A stretch of 64,000 nt of DNA from Isotricha intestinalis (lineage: Eukaryota > Ciliophora > Litostomatea > Vestibuliferida > Isotrichidae), in NCBI GenBank assembly GCA_023807065.1, contig JAJJLU010003477.1, positions 1 to 64,000 of the forward strand. Reading direction: 5' to 3'. The position numbers were made by a program, and so were the translations under genes. Positions 40,843 to 50,752 of the stretch are shown here, piece after piece; within the stretch, counting starts at the first letter, position 1; each line of letters starts with the position of its first letter. The notes beneath the pieces are model-generated. The model saw only the letters and a program-made list of their open reading frames with translations. It searched no databases and was not told where the DNA came from.

Positions 40843-43392
40843 TTATTCGTTACTATTTGATTTTAATTCAGATAATTCAACAGGATCATTCTGTTTAATA
40901 TATCCTTTCCTTATAATCTTAATACATTTTGAATAAATTAAATATGTACATATTGCAAGAAAAAAGATAAATAATATTATAATTATAATAATAGTAGCAA
41001 TAAAATAAGAATAAGAACCTAAATAATAATTATCATAAAAATCATTTTTTTCATTTTTTGAATAAACACTACCAACTTCACTTATATTTTTAGTTTCATA
41101 AAAAAATATATAACTTTTATCAATTGAAACTGCTTCAATTATTAAGAAACCAGAATTAATATCTATTCCACTAATTGTATAATTAATCCATTTGATTCCA
41201 CTTATATTAAAAGAAGAAATTGGATTTATTGGTCTTAATATTAAAGAACATTTATTTATTTCATTTTCCATTATATATATATTATATGTATAATTTATAT
41301 ATTCACTTACTGAATGAAATTCGATTTTAATTTCATTTTTTGTTCTTTTTAATATTGATATTAAATTTTTGGGCTCATTTATATATTCTATTTCTTTTTT
41401 ATAATAATACCATATTAAAAAATTTTCTATTTGTTTTTTATTTTCTATTTCCAATATTATATCTTGATATGAATTTATATAAAATTTAATAAAAGGGTTT
41501 GAAGTGAATAAAGAAGATAATAATTTACCTTCATTATTATAAAAAGTATAATTATTATCTGTTAAATTTTTATTACAAGGAAAAATTTGAAAGTAAATAT
41601 AAGGTTTATTTAAATTTTTAATCCGAGGAAAAGTATAAATTAATTTTTGAGTTGAATTTTCAATATAATTGATTTTTTGAACAGGTAAAATTGTATAATT
41701 ATTATTATCAACAACTGAAGAATAATTTTTGTTGGAAAAATAGAAAGGAACATTAAAATAACTTGTTATTCTAATTAATAGATAAATAGGACAATTTTCT
41801 TGTGAATAATAATATGGATTAGTAATATTAATTGTAAAATTATAATCCTTAAATATTAATTCAGTTCTCTTTTCTTTGGGTAACATCGGAAAAAAAAAAA
41901 TATTTGATTTATAATATTCATAATTTACTTTTAAAATAGAATTATATTGTGTAGATATATTCAATTCCAAATTATTAATTGAATTTGGAATATTTGAAAT
42001 ATTAATAAAAAAATTCTTCATATCATTTGGAAATAAAGTTTTTTGATAATAAAGATTAAGATCCATATAATTTAAAAAGTTATTAGTATGAAAAGATATT
42101 AAAGTTTTTTGACTTCCATAAATATAAAAAAAATTTTTTGGTTGTAAATCAAGAATTAAAACTTGATTATCTTTTGAAAGAGTATAATTATTATCAGATA
42201 CAATTAAATTAACATAATTAGAATCATTTTCAGATTTTGGATAAAAAATAATTTTAGTTGAAAGAATATTTGAAGAATGAACTTGTAATTCTAATTGATT
42301 TTGTTTAGAAAAATCAAATAAATTATAAAAATATTCATCTCCTTTAATTTTTAAAAAAGTAATATTCATTGATTCAATTAATCTAAAATTAAATAAAGAA
42401 GGAATATTACATTCAATTTTAAAAACCATAAATTCATTATTAAATTCAGTATAATTAGAATTAATATTTGAAAAATCAATATAATTAAAAGCATAATTAT
42501 CACCAAATTTATTAGAATAATAAATTTTATAATCACCATAAAAATAATCAGTTATTAAATAAACATTTTTAAAACTATTAAATCCTCCAAATAAATAAAT
42601 TTCATTATCAACACAATTAGAAATATTAATTGGAATAATTAAATTATTTAAACTTGAAAAATCATATTCTGAAAAACCAAAATTTTTATTTGATAAAAGA
42701 TATGAAAATGTAATTTTTTTATCATTTGATAATAATCTTATAATTATTGTTGAATTATATATTATAGATTCTTTATTTGAAATATAAGAATATTGATTAA
42801 ATTTTCTTGAAAAAATTAAATTTGATATTCCATAAAATACTTTTATTACATTATTTTTTGAAAAAAAAAATATATTTGTTATATTTTGATTAAATAGAAA
42901 ATAATATAATTCATTTTCATTTTCAATTTCTTCATATTTAAAATTTGGATAATTCTCTTTATATTCTATAATTAAATTTTTTATGGGTATTTTTATTTGA
43001 ATATTTTTTGTTGAGGAATAACTACTTAAAATAGTAATTTTAATGAATAAATATTCACATTTATTTTGATTGAATTGTTTTTTATTTTGAAAAAAATCTT
43101 CATATAAAATTTTATTATTAGATAAAAATTCATGTTTTAAAAAATGTTCATTTTCTTCAATATTATTTGGAATTAAATCTACCTCATTACATTTAACATA
43201 ATATTTAAAATAAAATTTAGATGTTGAAAAAATGTTAATAGGAATAAAAATTTCATTTTTTTGAACTTTATATTTAAAATAATACGATTCATTTTCTTTT
43301 ATTTCAATATTTTTTATTTTATCTCTTTCTAATTCTATTGATTCTTGTTCAAAAGAAAAACAAAAGAAAAAAAATACAATTAATATTTTCAT
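40843..43392 (-). CDS. Single-pass type I membrane protein, unknown
   Basis: The 849-residue protein has a signal peptide (about 1-14), a long extracellular or lumenal domain rich in Asn-x-Ser/Thr sites, aromatic beta-strand-like segments, and few cysteines. One membrane span near the C-terminus (YFIATIIIIIILFIFFLAIC, about 797-816) precedes a short tail ending PVELSELKSNSNE. It looks like a cell-surface protein; no known domain recognised. The ATG at 43390-43392 is supported by the hydrophobic signal sequence that follows. Adjacent to the CH-like gene in tandem (64-bp gap). Confidence 0.7.
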   Translation of the reverse strand: MKILIVFFFFCFSFEQESIELERDKIKNIEIKENESYYFKYKVQKNEIFIPINIFSTSKFYFKYYVKCNEVDLIPNNIEENEHFLKHEFLSNNKILYEDFFQNKKQFNQNKCEYLFIKITILSSYSSTKNIQIKIPIKNLIIEYKENYPNFKYEEIENENELYYFLFNQNITNIFFFSKNNVIKVFYGISNLIFSRKFNQYSYISNKESIIYNSTIIIRLLSNDKKITFSYLLSNKNFGFSEYDFSSLNNLIIPINISNCVDNEIYLFGGFNSFKNVYLITDYFYGDYKIYYSNKFGDNYAFNYIDFSNINSNYTEFNNEFMVFKIECNIPSLFNFRLIESMNITFLKIKGDEYFYNLFDFSKQNQLELQVHSSNILSTKIIFYPKSENDSNYVNLIVSDNNYTLSKDNQVLILDLQPKNFFYIYGSQKTLISFHTNNFLNYMDLNLYYQKTLFPNDMKNFFINISNIPNSINNLELNISTQYNSILKVNYEYYKSNIFFFPMLPKEKRTELIFKDYNFTINITNPYYYSQENCPIYLLIRITSYFNVPFYFSNKNYSSVVDNNNYTILPVQKINYIENSTQKLIYTFPRIKNLNKPYIYFQIFPCNKNLTDNNYTFYNNEGKLLSSLFTSNPFIKFYINSYQDIILEIENKKQIENFLIWYYYKKEIEYINEPKNLISILKRTKNEIKIEFHSVSEYINYTYNIYIMENEINKCSLILRPINPISSFNISGIKWINYTISGIDINSGFLIIEAVSIDKSYIFFYETKNISEVGSVYSKNEKNDFYDNYYLGSYSYFIATIIIIIILFIFFLAICTYLIYSKCIKIIRKGYIKQNDPVELSELKSNSNE

Positions 43393-43608
43393 AATACTAA
43401 TAAATAAATTGATTAAGAAATAAAAAATAAATAATAAAAATTTTGATTTAAATGTTTTTTCATTATTTTTTCCTTGTTGAAAATAATATTTCTAAATTAC
43501 AATTAAATATCATATTTTAAATTTCTTAAAGAAAAATTTATTTTAAAATAATCTATAATAAAAAATTTAAAAAATAAATATACAAAAAATTTAATATTTA
43601 AAAAATAA

Positions 43609-44016
43609 TTAATCAGAACTTCTAGGAATACAACATAAAAATAATCCACTTTTTTTTTTCTTATTCTCATCTTTTTTTTTCTTTAACATTCCAGGAGGAG
43701 CTTTCGTACTTTGAGTTCTTAATTTTTTAGATTTAGATTTACTTTTTTTATTCTCTTCTTCTGAATTATTATTTGATTTCACTTCTTGAATTTCTTTTAT
43801 ACTCTTTTCAGTATCTTTTTTATCTATTATTATATTTTCTTTATTTGATTTTTCTTTATCATTATTTATTATTAATTTCTGTGCGTTTGAAAAATTCTGA
43901 TTAACAGTTTTAATAGTAATATTATTTACTGTAATATTCCCTTTATTTCTATTATCTTCTTTATTATTATTTAAAGTTAAAATATTATCATTATAATTTT
44001 CAACATTATCATTCAT
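43609..44016 (-). CDS. Small charged protein with CC-containing C-terminus
   Basis: I start at the ATG at 44014-44016 because the open frame upstream has only a TTG. The protein has 135 residues, Asn/Lys/Glu-rich and disordered, ending in GLFLCCIPRSSD after a Lys cluster. The Cys-Cys in a hydrophobic/basic context could be a lipid-attachment site, but that is speculation. No family recognised. It is divergent from the 284-residue gene (60-bp gap). Confidence 0.55.
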   Translation of the reverse strand: MNDNVENYNDNILTLNNNKEDNRNKGNITVNNITIKTVNQNFSNAQKLIINNDKEKSNKENIIIDKKDTEKSIKEIQEVKSNNNSEEENKKSKSKSKKLRTQSTKAPPGMLKKKKDENKKKKSGLFLCCIPRSSD

Positions 44017-44076
44017 TATAAAAAAATAAAAAAACAAATAAAAAAATTAAACAAAAAAATTATATAAAAAAATAAA

Positions 44077-44931
44077 ATGTCTATTTTTTTAGGAAACTTA
44101 TTCAGTTTAGAAAATGAAGAAGATGAAAACCAAGAATCAAGAGATGAAAATATATTAGATCGTATCAACGAAATATCTCCAATATCTCGTAGAAACGTAA
44201 TAAATAGACTTAGAGAAATATTTGAAATAAGAACTAGAAGAAGATTATATGATGATTATTCAATTGATGAAGATATTGAAAATGCAATTTATAATTCAAA
44301 TGAAAATTTCAAACAATTTTCAAAAGAAAATGATATTCATTTTCAAAATTATCCTTTTCTAATTAATTGGGTTGATGTTGAAAATGATTTTTATGATATT
44401 TTATCTAAATATGGTTTTTTTGGAGCTTCTATTTATACTTCTTTAAATAAAATTAATAAAGATTCTTCAAACAATTTAATTGTATTAATTTCTGAAATGT
44501 TTTCTAATTATTCAAAAGAAGAAAATTTTGAAATTTTAAAAAATTTTATTTACTCTCTTTCTCAAACTCCAGAAATGATTTATCAAATGATTAAAAATAA
44601 ACTTATTTTAGTTAAAGAAATTCCTGTTTATTTAATTATTTTAATTATTTATGAAATTTTCTATTTTAAATTTGATGATGAACAATATCTTCATTATAAA
44701 AAACAAAAATTTATTTTGAAGAGTCAATTTATTTTAATTAATATGATTAATGATGATGAATATAATTCTATTTATAATGATTCTTTTAAAGGAAAACCTA
44801 TTCAAATTTTTAGTAAGTTAAATTATAAAATTCAGAAAGAAAGAAAAAAAATTATAAAACATATTAAACATATAAATAATGAATTAATTCTTTTGAAAAA
44901 AGGTTTTAAAAAAGAAAATTTTCTTTTATAA
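44077..44931 (+). CDS. Unknown 284-residue protein
   Basis: The protein has an acidic N-terminus (about 12-30), an Arg-rich helix (SRRNVINRLREIFEIRTRRR, 37-56), and a mostly helical middle with hydrophobic patches such as EIPVYLIILIIYEIFYF (about 190-206). The C-terminus is basic. It has no signal peptide; the hydrophobic patch could be one membrane helix. No family recognised. MED31 follows 64 bp downstream in the same orientation. Confidence 0.6.
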   Translation: MSIFLGNLFSLENEEDENQESRDENILDRINEISPISRRNVINRLREIFEIRTRRRLYDDYSIDEDIENAIYNSNENFKQFSKENDIHFQNYPFLINWVDVENDFYDILSKYGFFGASIYTSLNKINKDSSNNLIVLISEMFSNYSKEENFEILKNFIYSLSQTPEMIYQMIKNKLILVKEIPVYLIILIIYEIFYFKFDDEQYLHYKKQKFILKSQFILINMINDDEYNSIYNDSFKGKPIQIFSKLNYKIQKERKKIIKHIKHINNELILLKKGFKKENFLL

Positions 44932-44995
44932 TTAAAAAAAATTTTAAATATTCAAAAATTTAAAATAAAATAATTTTTTTTTATATATATAAAAC

Positions 44996-45412
44996 ATGAA
45001 TGAAAGTAAATCCGAAAATGATAAATATGCTCAAGAAGAAATATATAGATTTATTCAAGATTTAGAATTTGTACAATGTTTATCTAATCCTTCATATTTA
45101 CGTTTTTTAGCGAATAATAATTATTTTAATGATGAGAGATTTATTAATTATATTTCTTATCTTCAATATTTTAAAAAAATAGAATATATGAAATATATTA
45201 CTTATTCTAGAAGTATTGTTTTCTTAGATTTATTACAATATGAATTTTTCAGAGATATATTACATTATGATAATTTTATTGGATATTTATTTTCTGTTAT
45301 TGGAGAAGATTCTTTTCCTAAAGTTTTAAAACAAAATCAAAATGATAATAATAATAATTCAGAAAATAATAATATTCAAAATCAAATGGAAAATATGACA
45401 ATTAATCAATAA
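44996..45412 (+). CDS. MED31: Mediator complex subunit 31
   Basis: This 138-residue protein matches MED31/Soh1 across about 18-100: RFIQDLEFVQCLSNPSYL, RFLANNNYFNDERFINYISYLQYF, EYMKYITYSRSIVFLDLLQYEFFRD. These are the conserved helices of the family, including the LEFVQCL motif. The tail (about 105-138) is Asn/Gln-rich. In the family MED31 helps Mediator recruit RNA polymerase II to promoters in the nucleus. The match and the length are typical. Confidence 0.93.
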   Translation: MNESKSENDKYAQEEIYRFIQDLEFVQCLSNPSYLRFLANNNYFNDERFINYISYLQYFKKIEYMKYITYSRSIVFLDLLQYEFFRDILHYDNFIGYLFSVIGEDSFPKVLKQNQNDNNNNSENNNIQNQMENMTINQ

Positions 45413-45526
45413 ATATATAAATTTAATATTTTAAATTAAATCAAAACAATAAAATATTTTAAATTATAAAATATATATTATTTATCATAAGTGTATTAAT
45501 ATTCTTAAATATATATAATATAATAA

Positions 45527-46585
45527 TTAATAAATAGGTGATAATGAAAATCTATTTTTACGAATAATTTTTTTAAATTTTATATTCGGTAATTTTAAAG
45601 AATTATTTTTTAAAAATCCTTCATTACTTTCATCACTAGAAGTCATTAATTTAATGAATTTTTTTTGATTATTATTTACATTTCTAATAATATTTTTTTC
45701 AATTTCTTCCATATTTTTTAGATAATAATAATCACTTTTATAAATAATTTGATTTTTTTTCCTTAAATTATAAAAACTTTTACCTAATTTTTTTCTTGCA
45801 TCTTTTGTTAAAGTTGGTGAAACAGTATTTAATAATTTTTCTTGGTATTTCTTTAAATTTATTTCTTCTTTTTTTTTTTTTAAACTATTTATTTTAAATA
45901 TAACTTTTTCATCCTCTTTATAAACATTATTTAAAATTTTTTTAAAAGGATTTTTACTTATAATTTTCTTTTTTTGACTTTGAGGTTTTTGAATTTTTAT
46001 TTTTTTTCTACTTTCAATTTTAGGTTTTTTATATATTTGAAATAAATCAAATATTTTATCTTCTTCTGCAATTAATAAAGGATCATTTGATTCATAATTA
46101 AAAGTTTTATTTTTTGAAATTAATGTTTTAGGAGAATTTGAAATTGAATCATTATTATTATTATTATTAACATTATTATTAACATTATTATTAGTAATAT
46201 TATTATTACTTATATTATTATTATTAAAAGTTAGAGATATTTTTGAAAAATTGTTGAACTGTATTTTTCTTTTGTAATCTGCATTTTTTGTCGAAAATGA
46301 TTCTGTGTCATTTAAATTTGAATTATTTATTAATATATGTTTTGGAGTTCTACTTATATGTCTTCTTACATTACTTTGAGAATTTAATTTTTTCTTTGGA
46401 ATTATTATCTTTATTTCTTTTTCTTTTTCAGAGAATATTAATTTTTTTTTAAATCTTATACTTTTTGGAAATAAATCTCCATTTGGTTCAACAATTGAAT
46501 TATTCCTTGAATGATGGATAGATTTAACAATTTTATTAAATGAATTCTTATCAATATTATTATTATTATTATTTGTATGACTCAT
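45527..46585 (-). CDS. Basic Asn-rich protein, unknown
   Basis: I start at the ATG at 46583-46585; the longer frame begins at a TTG in hydrophobic filler. The product has about 352 residues, with poly-Asn runs (about 3-10 and 140-165, from AAT/AAC repeats) and many Lys/Arg. The C-terminal 120 residues are less simple (LLNTVSPTLTKDARKKLGKSF, YLKNMEEIEKNIIRNV). No domain recognised. The gene follows the EF-hand gene in tandem (78 bp between its start and that gene's stop). Confidence 0.55.
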   Translation of the reverse strand: MSHTNNNNNNIDKNSFNKIVKSIHHSRNNSIVEPNGDLFPKSIRFKKKLIFSEKEKEIKIIIPKKKLNSQSNVRRHISRTPKHILINNSNLNDTESFSTKNADYKRKIQFNNFSKISLTFNNNNISNNNITNNNVNNNVNNNNNNDSISNSPKTLISKNKTFNYESNDPLLIAEEDKIFDLFQIYKKPKIESRKKIKIQKPQSQKKKIISKNPFKKILNNVYKEDEKVIFKINSLKKKKEEINLKKYQEKLLNTVSPTLTKDARKKLGKSFYNLRKKNQIIYKSDYYYLKNMEEIEKNIIRNVNNNQKKFIKLMTSSDESNEGFLKNNSLKLPNIKFKKIIRKNRFSLSPIY

Positions 46586-46663
46586 ATTTAAATAATTAAA
46601 AATAAAAAACTCAGAAAAAAAAATAAAAAAATCAAATATTAAAAAAATCAATTATGAAAAAAA

Positions 46664-49600
46664 TTATTTCTTATCATTAAACGAATTATTATTTTCTAAT
46701 CTACTCATTGTAGGAGTTAAATTTCCAAAATTACTTTGAATAACAGTAGATAAAATAGTAGATTGAATATTTCCAAGAATTTTATCACCAATTGTTTCAG
46801 GTTCATCTTTTCCACAATAACCAATAATAACAGAAGTTAATTTTTTAATTTTGATAATTAAGGAATTATTAATTAATCTATCTTCTGTGACGAAATCAAT
46901 AAAAATATCCATTAAATTATCACCCATATCAATTCCTAATTCTTCATCAAATATAAATCTTAATTCTTCATTAGTGAAATATTTTTTATTATTTTTATCA
47001 TATTTATTAAAAAATGATGTGATACTCATATTATCTTCATTATGAATTATATCTGCTATAAATTTACATAATATTTTTATTTGATCTATATCTTCTTGAG
47101 AAAATTCTCTTAATATATTTTTAAATACTATTTCTGTTTTCTTTATTTTTTTCCCGTATAATAAATTTAATTCTTTTGTTTTTGGTAATTCTATAGTTAA
47201 AGAAACTTTTTTTTGTAAAGCTTTTTTTCCTTCTTTTGGACAAAATAAATAATATATTGATAAAAAAATACATAATTTAAATTTATTTTTATCTGTTTCA
47301 TCTTCTAAATATATTATTAGTTCATTTAATTTATTGTTTGAATTTATTCCTAATGTTAATAAAACTTTTCGAAAAGTGATTTTTGGTATAAAACCATTTT
47401 TATCTATTTCATTAGTTGCACAAAAATAATTTGTTAAATCATATATTTTATTTTTTATTGCTTGTCTTTCTATTAATTTAAATAAGTCTTCAAAAGGTAA
47501 ATATAAATTTTTATAAAATTTCTTTTTTGTTTCTCCATATTTTGGAATTGTTTTTTGCCAAGTTAACATTGGATTATTTAAAGGAAAACTTTGACATTTT
47601 CCTTTTTCAATAAATTCATTTTCAGATAGTGTTTTTTCTTCTAAAAAAGAAAATAAATCTAATTTATCCAATTTTTCCTTTTTTTTATCTTGTGATAAAG
47701 TGTTAAAAATAAATATTAATTCATTATCATGAGTTAAATGATATCCTATTAAATTGCATAAATTATAAAATTCATCGTAAGTAATAAAATAATAATCTGT
47801 TTCATAAACTTCATTATAATAAATCATTAAATTTATTTCATTTGCTATAATAAAATTTTTAAAATCAATTAAATAATCATTAAAATTTAATTGACATTCT
47901 CTAATTATATTTTTCATTTCTTTACTAAAATAAAATTTATAATCATTAATATTTAGAAAAAATTCTTCATGTGAAAAAAAAGTATTTGTTTCATCTTTAT
48001 TTTTTAAAGAATTTAAAAGTAAAGATAATTCACTTTCACTTAATTCAATATTTAAATTATTATTTAATAACTTTAACATTTGAGGAAGAGTTAAATAAGT
48101 TTTTCCTTTTTCTTTTAATAATTTTATATAATCTAAAGGAGATGTATTTAATTTTTTAAATATTTGATATAATTTTCTATATGTTTTACATAAATTATAT
48201 TTTTCATGTTTTTGTAAAATATTTGTAACTCTTTCATTTGAATATTTTATTCTATTATTTATTATATCTTCATGTCTATCTTCAGAAATAAATTTTAATT
48301 CATCTTCATATAATTTATTTCTAACATTTGAAACTAAATATTTTGTTGGAATAAAAGATTCTATTTTATCTTTTTCTATATGATATTCTCTAATTTCTGG
48401 ATTGTCATCTATCCATTTTTTTCCTTCTTCTTCTTCTTCTTCTTTTTCTTCTTCTTTTTTTTCTTCTTCTTCTTTTTTTTCTTCTTCTTCTTCTTCTTTT
48501 TCTTCTTCTTTTTTTTCTTCTTCTTCTTCTTCTTCTTCTTTTCCTTCTTTTTCATTTTGTTTTTTCTTTAAATTATAGTATTTATCAAAATTTAAATTGT
48601 TTATTTCTTCTTCATTTCCATTAATAATTGTGTTAAAATCTTTATAAAGAAGAATTTTTTTATCAAAACTTAAAACAGAAAAAATATAATCAATTTCTAA
48701 AGGATGAAAATTACCTAATTTATATTTTTCAATAAGTGAATTAAAATTACTTTTATTACAAACTAATTCTCCATTAAAAGAATCAACCCAAATATTTCTA
48801 ATATCAATATTATTATTTTTAATGTTATTTCTTATTTCATTAATATAAGAATTATGAATTAAATTAAAAATCTTTTCTTCTTTCCAATGAATATTTTCAT
48901 TAATATTTTTAACATTATTAATAAAATAAATATATTGATATAATTTTTGTGCTGTATTAGGAATTTGATTAAAAATAATATTTAAATCTTCAGTTGATAA
49001 TAAAATAACTTCATCTAATATATTATTAAAATTTTCTTTTGAAATATTACCTGATAATAAACTATCAATAGAATAAAATTTTTTTTCGAATTCTTCAATT
49101 TTTTCATTTGTGTTTAAAACCTCTTTAAATTTAGAATATATTTTTAATATTTTATATTTTGGACTTTCATTCATTTCATTAATTATTCTTTCTCTTTCAT
49201 TATCAATTTTTTCATTAATAACTTTTATATAACCTTTAATTCCAGATTTACTTAATTCATTTTCTTCAATATTTTTATCTATAATTTCTTTATTTTCATT
49301 ATCATCATGTTCACTTTTTTTTTCTTCAATTTTTTTTTCTTCATTATCAATATTTTCTGATTGTTGATTTTTAGGTTTTAATAAAGTTTTTAAAGTTTGA
49401 ACAGGAAATTCTGTAAAAGTATTTAATTTAATTGGATTATTTTTATAATCTTTACATTTTTTTTCTATTAATAATATATTTATATAATTTGTTTGAAGAG
49501 GGTTTTGAAATTTTTTCATTATTATATTTCCTTCATCTTCTTTTTCTTCTACATAACCTAATTTAGTTAATCCTTCTGAAAATTTAGCTAATTGAATTTT

Positions 49601-49750
49601 ATCTGGATAACTATTTTCTATATCATCTCCTCCTAAAAAAAATCCCATTACACTGATATTTTCTTCCTCACATTTTTTATTTAATTTTTCATAAAATTCA
49701 TTTAATATTTTATTTTCTTCTTCTTCACTAGTTTCATTATTTTCTTCCAT
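46664..49750 (-). CDS. EF-hand-type protein with a long Glu/Lys tract
   Basis: The 1028-residue protein has scattered degenerate EF-hand-like helices-loops, for example CATNEIDKNGFIPKITFRKV and FNKYDKNNKKYFTNEELRFI near the C-terminus, plus several helical regions between. A tract of about 45 residues (about 402-447) is nearly pure Glu/Lys, encoded by GAA/GAG repeats (48411-48550). The arrangement recalls long ciliary EF-hand proteins such as EFCAB6-like proteins; that is inference. Calcium binding is uncertain because loops diverge from the canonical Asp pattern. Stop TAA. Confidence 0.65.
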   Translation of the reverse strand: MEENNETSEEEENKILNEFYEKLNKKCEEENISVMGFFLGGDDIENSYPDKIQLAKFSEGLTKLGYVEEKEDEGNIIMKKFQNPLQTNYINILLIEKKCKDYKNNPIKLNTFTEFPVQTLKTLLKPKNQQSENIDNEEKKIEEKKSEHDDNENKEIIDKNIEENELSKSGIKGYIKVINEKIDNERERIINEMNESPKYKILKIYSKFKEVLNTNEKIEEFEKKFYSIDSLLSGNISKENFNNILDEVILLSTEDLNIIFNQIPNTAQKLYQYIYFINNVKNINENIHWKEEKIFNLIHNSYINEIRNNIKNNNIDIRNIWVDSFNGELVCNKSNFNSLIEKYKLGNFHPLEIDYIFSVLSFDKKILLYKDFNTIINGNEEEINNLNFDKYYNLKKKQNEKEGKEEEEEEEEKKEEEKEEEEEEKKEEEEKKEEEKEEEEEEGKKWIDDNPEIREYHIEKDKIESFIPTKYLVSNVRNKLYEDELKFISEDRHEDIINNRIKYSNERVTNILQKHEKYNLCKTYRKLYQIFKKLNTSPLDYIKLLKEKGKTYLTLPQMLKLLNNNLNIELSESELSLLLNSLKNKDETNTFFSHEEFFLNINDYKFYFSKEMKNIIRECQLNFNDYLIDFKNFIIANEINLMIYYNEVYETDYYFITYDEFYNLCNLIGYHLTHDNELIFIFNTLSQDKKKEKLDKLDLFSFLEEKTLSENEFIEKGKCQSFPLNNPMLTWQKTIPKYGETKKKFYKNLYLPFEDLFKLIERQAIKNKIYDLTNYFCATNEIDKNGFIPKITFRKVLLTLGINSNNKLNELIIYLEDETDKNKFKLCIFLSIYYLFCPKEGKKALQKKVSLTIELPKTKELNLLYGKKIKKTEIVFKNILREFSQEDIDQIKILCKFIADIIHNEDNMSITSFFNKYDKNNKKYFTNEELRFIFDEELGIDMGDNLMDIFIDFVTEDRLINNSLIIKIKKLTSVIIGYCGKDEPETIGDKILGNIQSTILSTVIQSNFGNLTPTMSRLENNNSFNDKK
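48411..48550 (-). repeat. Homopurine GAA/GAG microsatellite in coding sequence
   Basis: This stretch is almost pure purine on the minus strand (GAA, GAG and AAA codons) and pure pyrimidine on the plus strand. It encodes the Glu/Lys tract of the EF-hand protein. Confidence 0.85.
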
Positions 49751-49787
49751 AAAAATTAAATATTTTAAATATTTTAATTATTAATTA

Positions 49788-50471
49788 CTAATTTTTTAAA
49801 TAAGGATTTTTACATTTATTATCTTTTAAAGTTTCATAAGGAGTATAACCAAGAAAACTATGATTTTTACAATCATTTTCAGGAAAATCACAAAAATATT
49901 GAAGTAAACTTTTTTTAATTAATCTCTCAGCAATAATATTTCTTTTATCATCAACTATAATATGAGGAATCCATTTAAGAGTTTTAATAGATTTAGTTTT
50001 TAAAGCCATTTCATGTTGATAAAAATTCCCTCTTTTACTTTTCATACAATCATATATTTTCTTCTTTTTTTCTTCATTATTATTTTTTAAACATTTATTT
50101 AAAGTAATATCAAAATTTTGTCTATTTTTAAATATGTTTTGATAAAGACATATAATTAAACCAATATCATTTAAATCTTTTATTATACAAGTTTGCATTA
50201 AATTACCATAACATTCATTCATTCCATGTTGACATTCATATTTATATATATTAAATTGAGGATTGTATTCTTCAGTTGCTTTTCCATAAGGAATTAAATT
50301 TAATTCTCCTAATTCATAATTAAAATTATAATATTCTAATATTGAAGTCTTTATTAATAACACACATTCATCACATAAACTTTCAATGTATATATCTACT
50401 TTTGGAAGATTTCTTTTTGATGATGTTAAAGATAATAATGCTAGAAATGTTATATAAAATGATGTTTTCAT
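49788..50471 (-). CDS. GILT-type thiol reductase (IFI30 family)
   Basis: The 227-residue protein has a signal peptide (about 1-18), the CxxC redox motif at Cys33-Cys36 (YIESLCDECVLL) and the GILT signature CQHGMNECYGNLMQTC at about 80-95. These two motifs define gamma-interferon-inducible lysosomal thiol reductases. The enzyme reduces disulphides of proteins in acidic lysosomes or phagosomes; in a phagotrophic protist this suits digestion of food proteins. A WIPHIIVDDK segment typical of the fold is present at about 166-175. The stop is TAG, immediately followed by TAA. Confidence 0.9.
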   Translation of the reverse strand: MKTSFYITFLALLSLTSSKRNLPKVDIYIESLCDECVLLIKTSILEYYNFNYELGELNLIPYGKATEEYNPQFNIYKYECQHGMNECYGNLMQTCIIKDLNDIGLIICLYQNIFKNRQNFDITLNKCLKNNNEEKKKKIYDCMKSKRGNFYQHEMALKTKSIKTLKWIPHIIVDDKRNIIAERLIKKSLLQYFCDFPENDCKNHSFLGYTPYETLKDNKCKNPYLKN

Positions 50472-50752
50472 TTGTTTTATAAGATTATTTTGAAAAAAAA
50501 TACTTTTATATATTTATTATTCTGATGATTAATAATTATTTTAAATTATTTTATTTAAATCTATTTCCATTATTTAATTTAGATAAATCTTCTATAAATT
50601 AAAAAAGTTTATTATATACAATTTAATAAGAAAAAGAATAAATTCTTTAATTTACTAAGAATTCATAAGAACATTTAAAAAAACAAATTTTATTAAATAA
50701 TAAATAAATAAAAAATTTAAATTTAATATACCAAAAAAGACCTTTTTTATTA

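Noticed and set aside
43609..44037. A longer N-terminus for the small CC-tailed protein starting at 44037.
   Set aside because: The first codon is TTG and the extra residues are hydrophobic translation of the A/T-rich leader.
46586..46651. A hydrophobic N-terminal extension (possible membrane anchor) on the 45527-46585 gene.
   Set aside because: It starts at TTG and looks like translated intergenic T-rich DNA; the ATG at 46583-46585 is the better start.
48380..48571. A plus-strand poly-Phe frame.
   Set aside because: It is the complement of the GAA/GAG tract and not a plausible gene.
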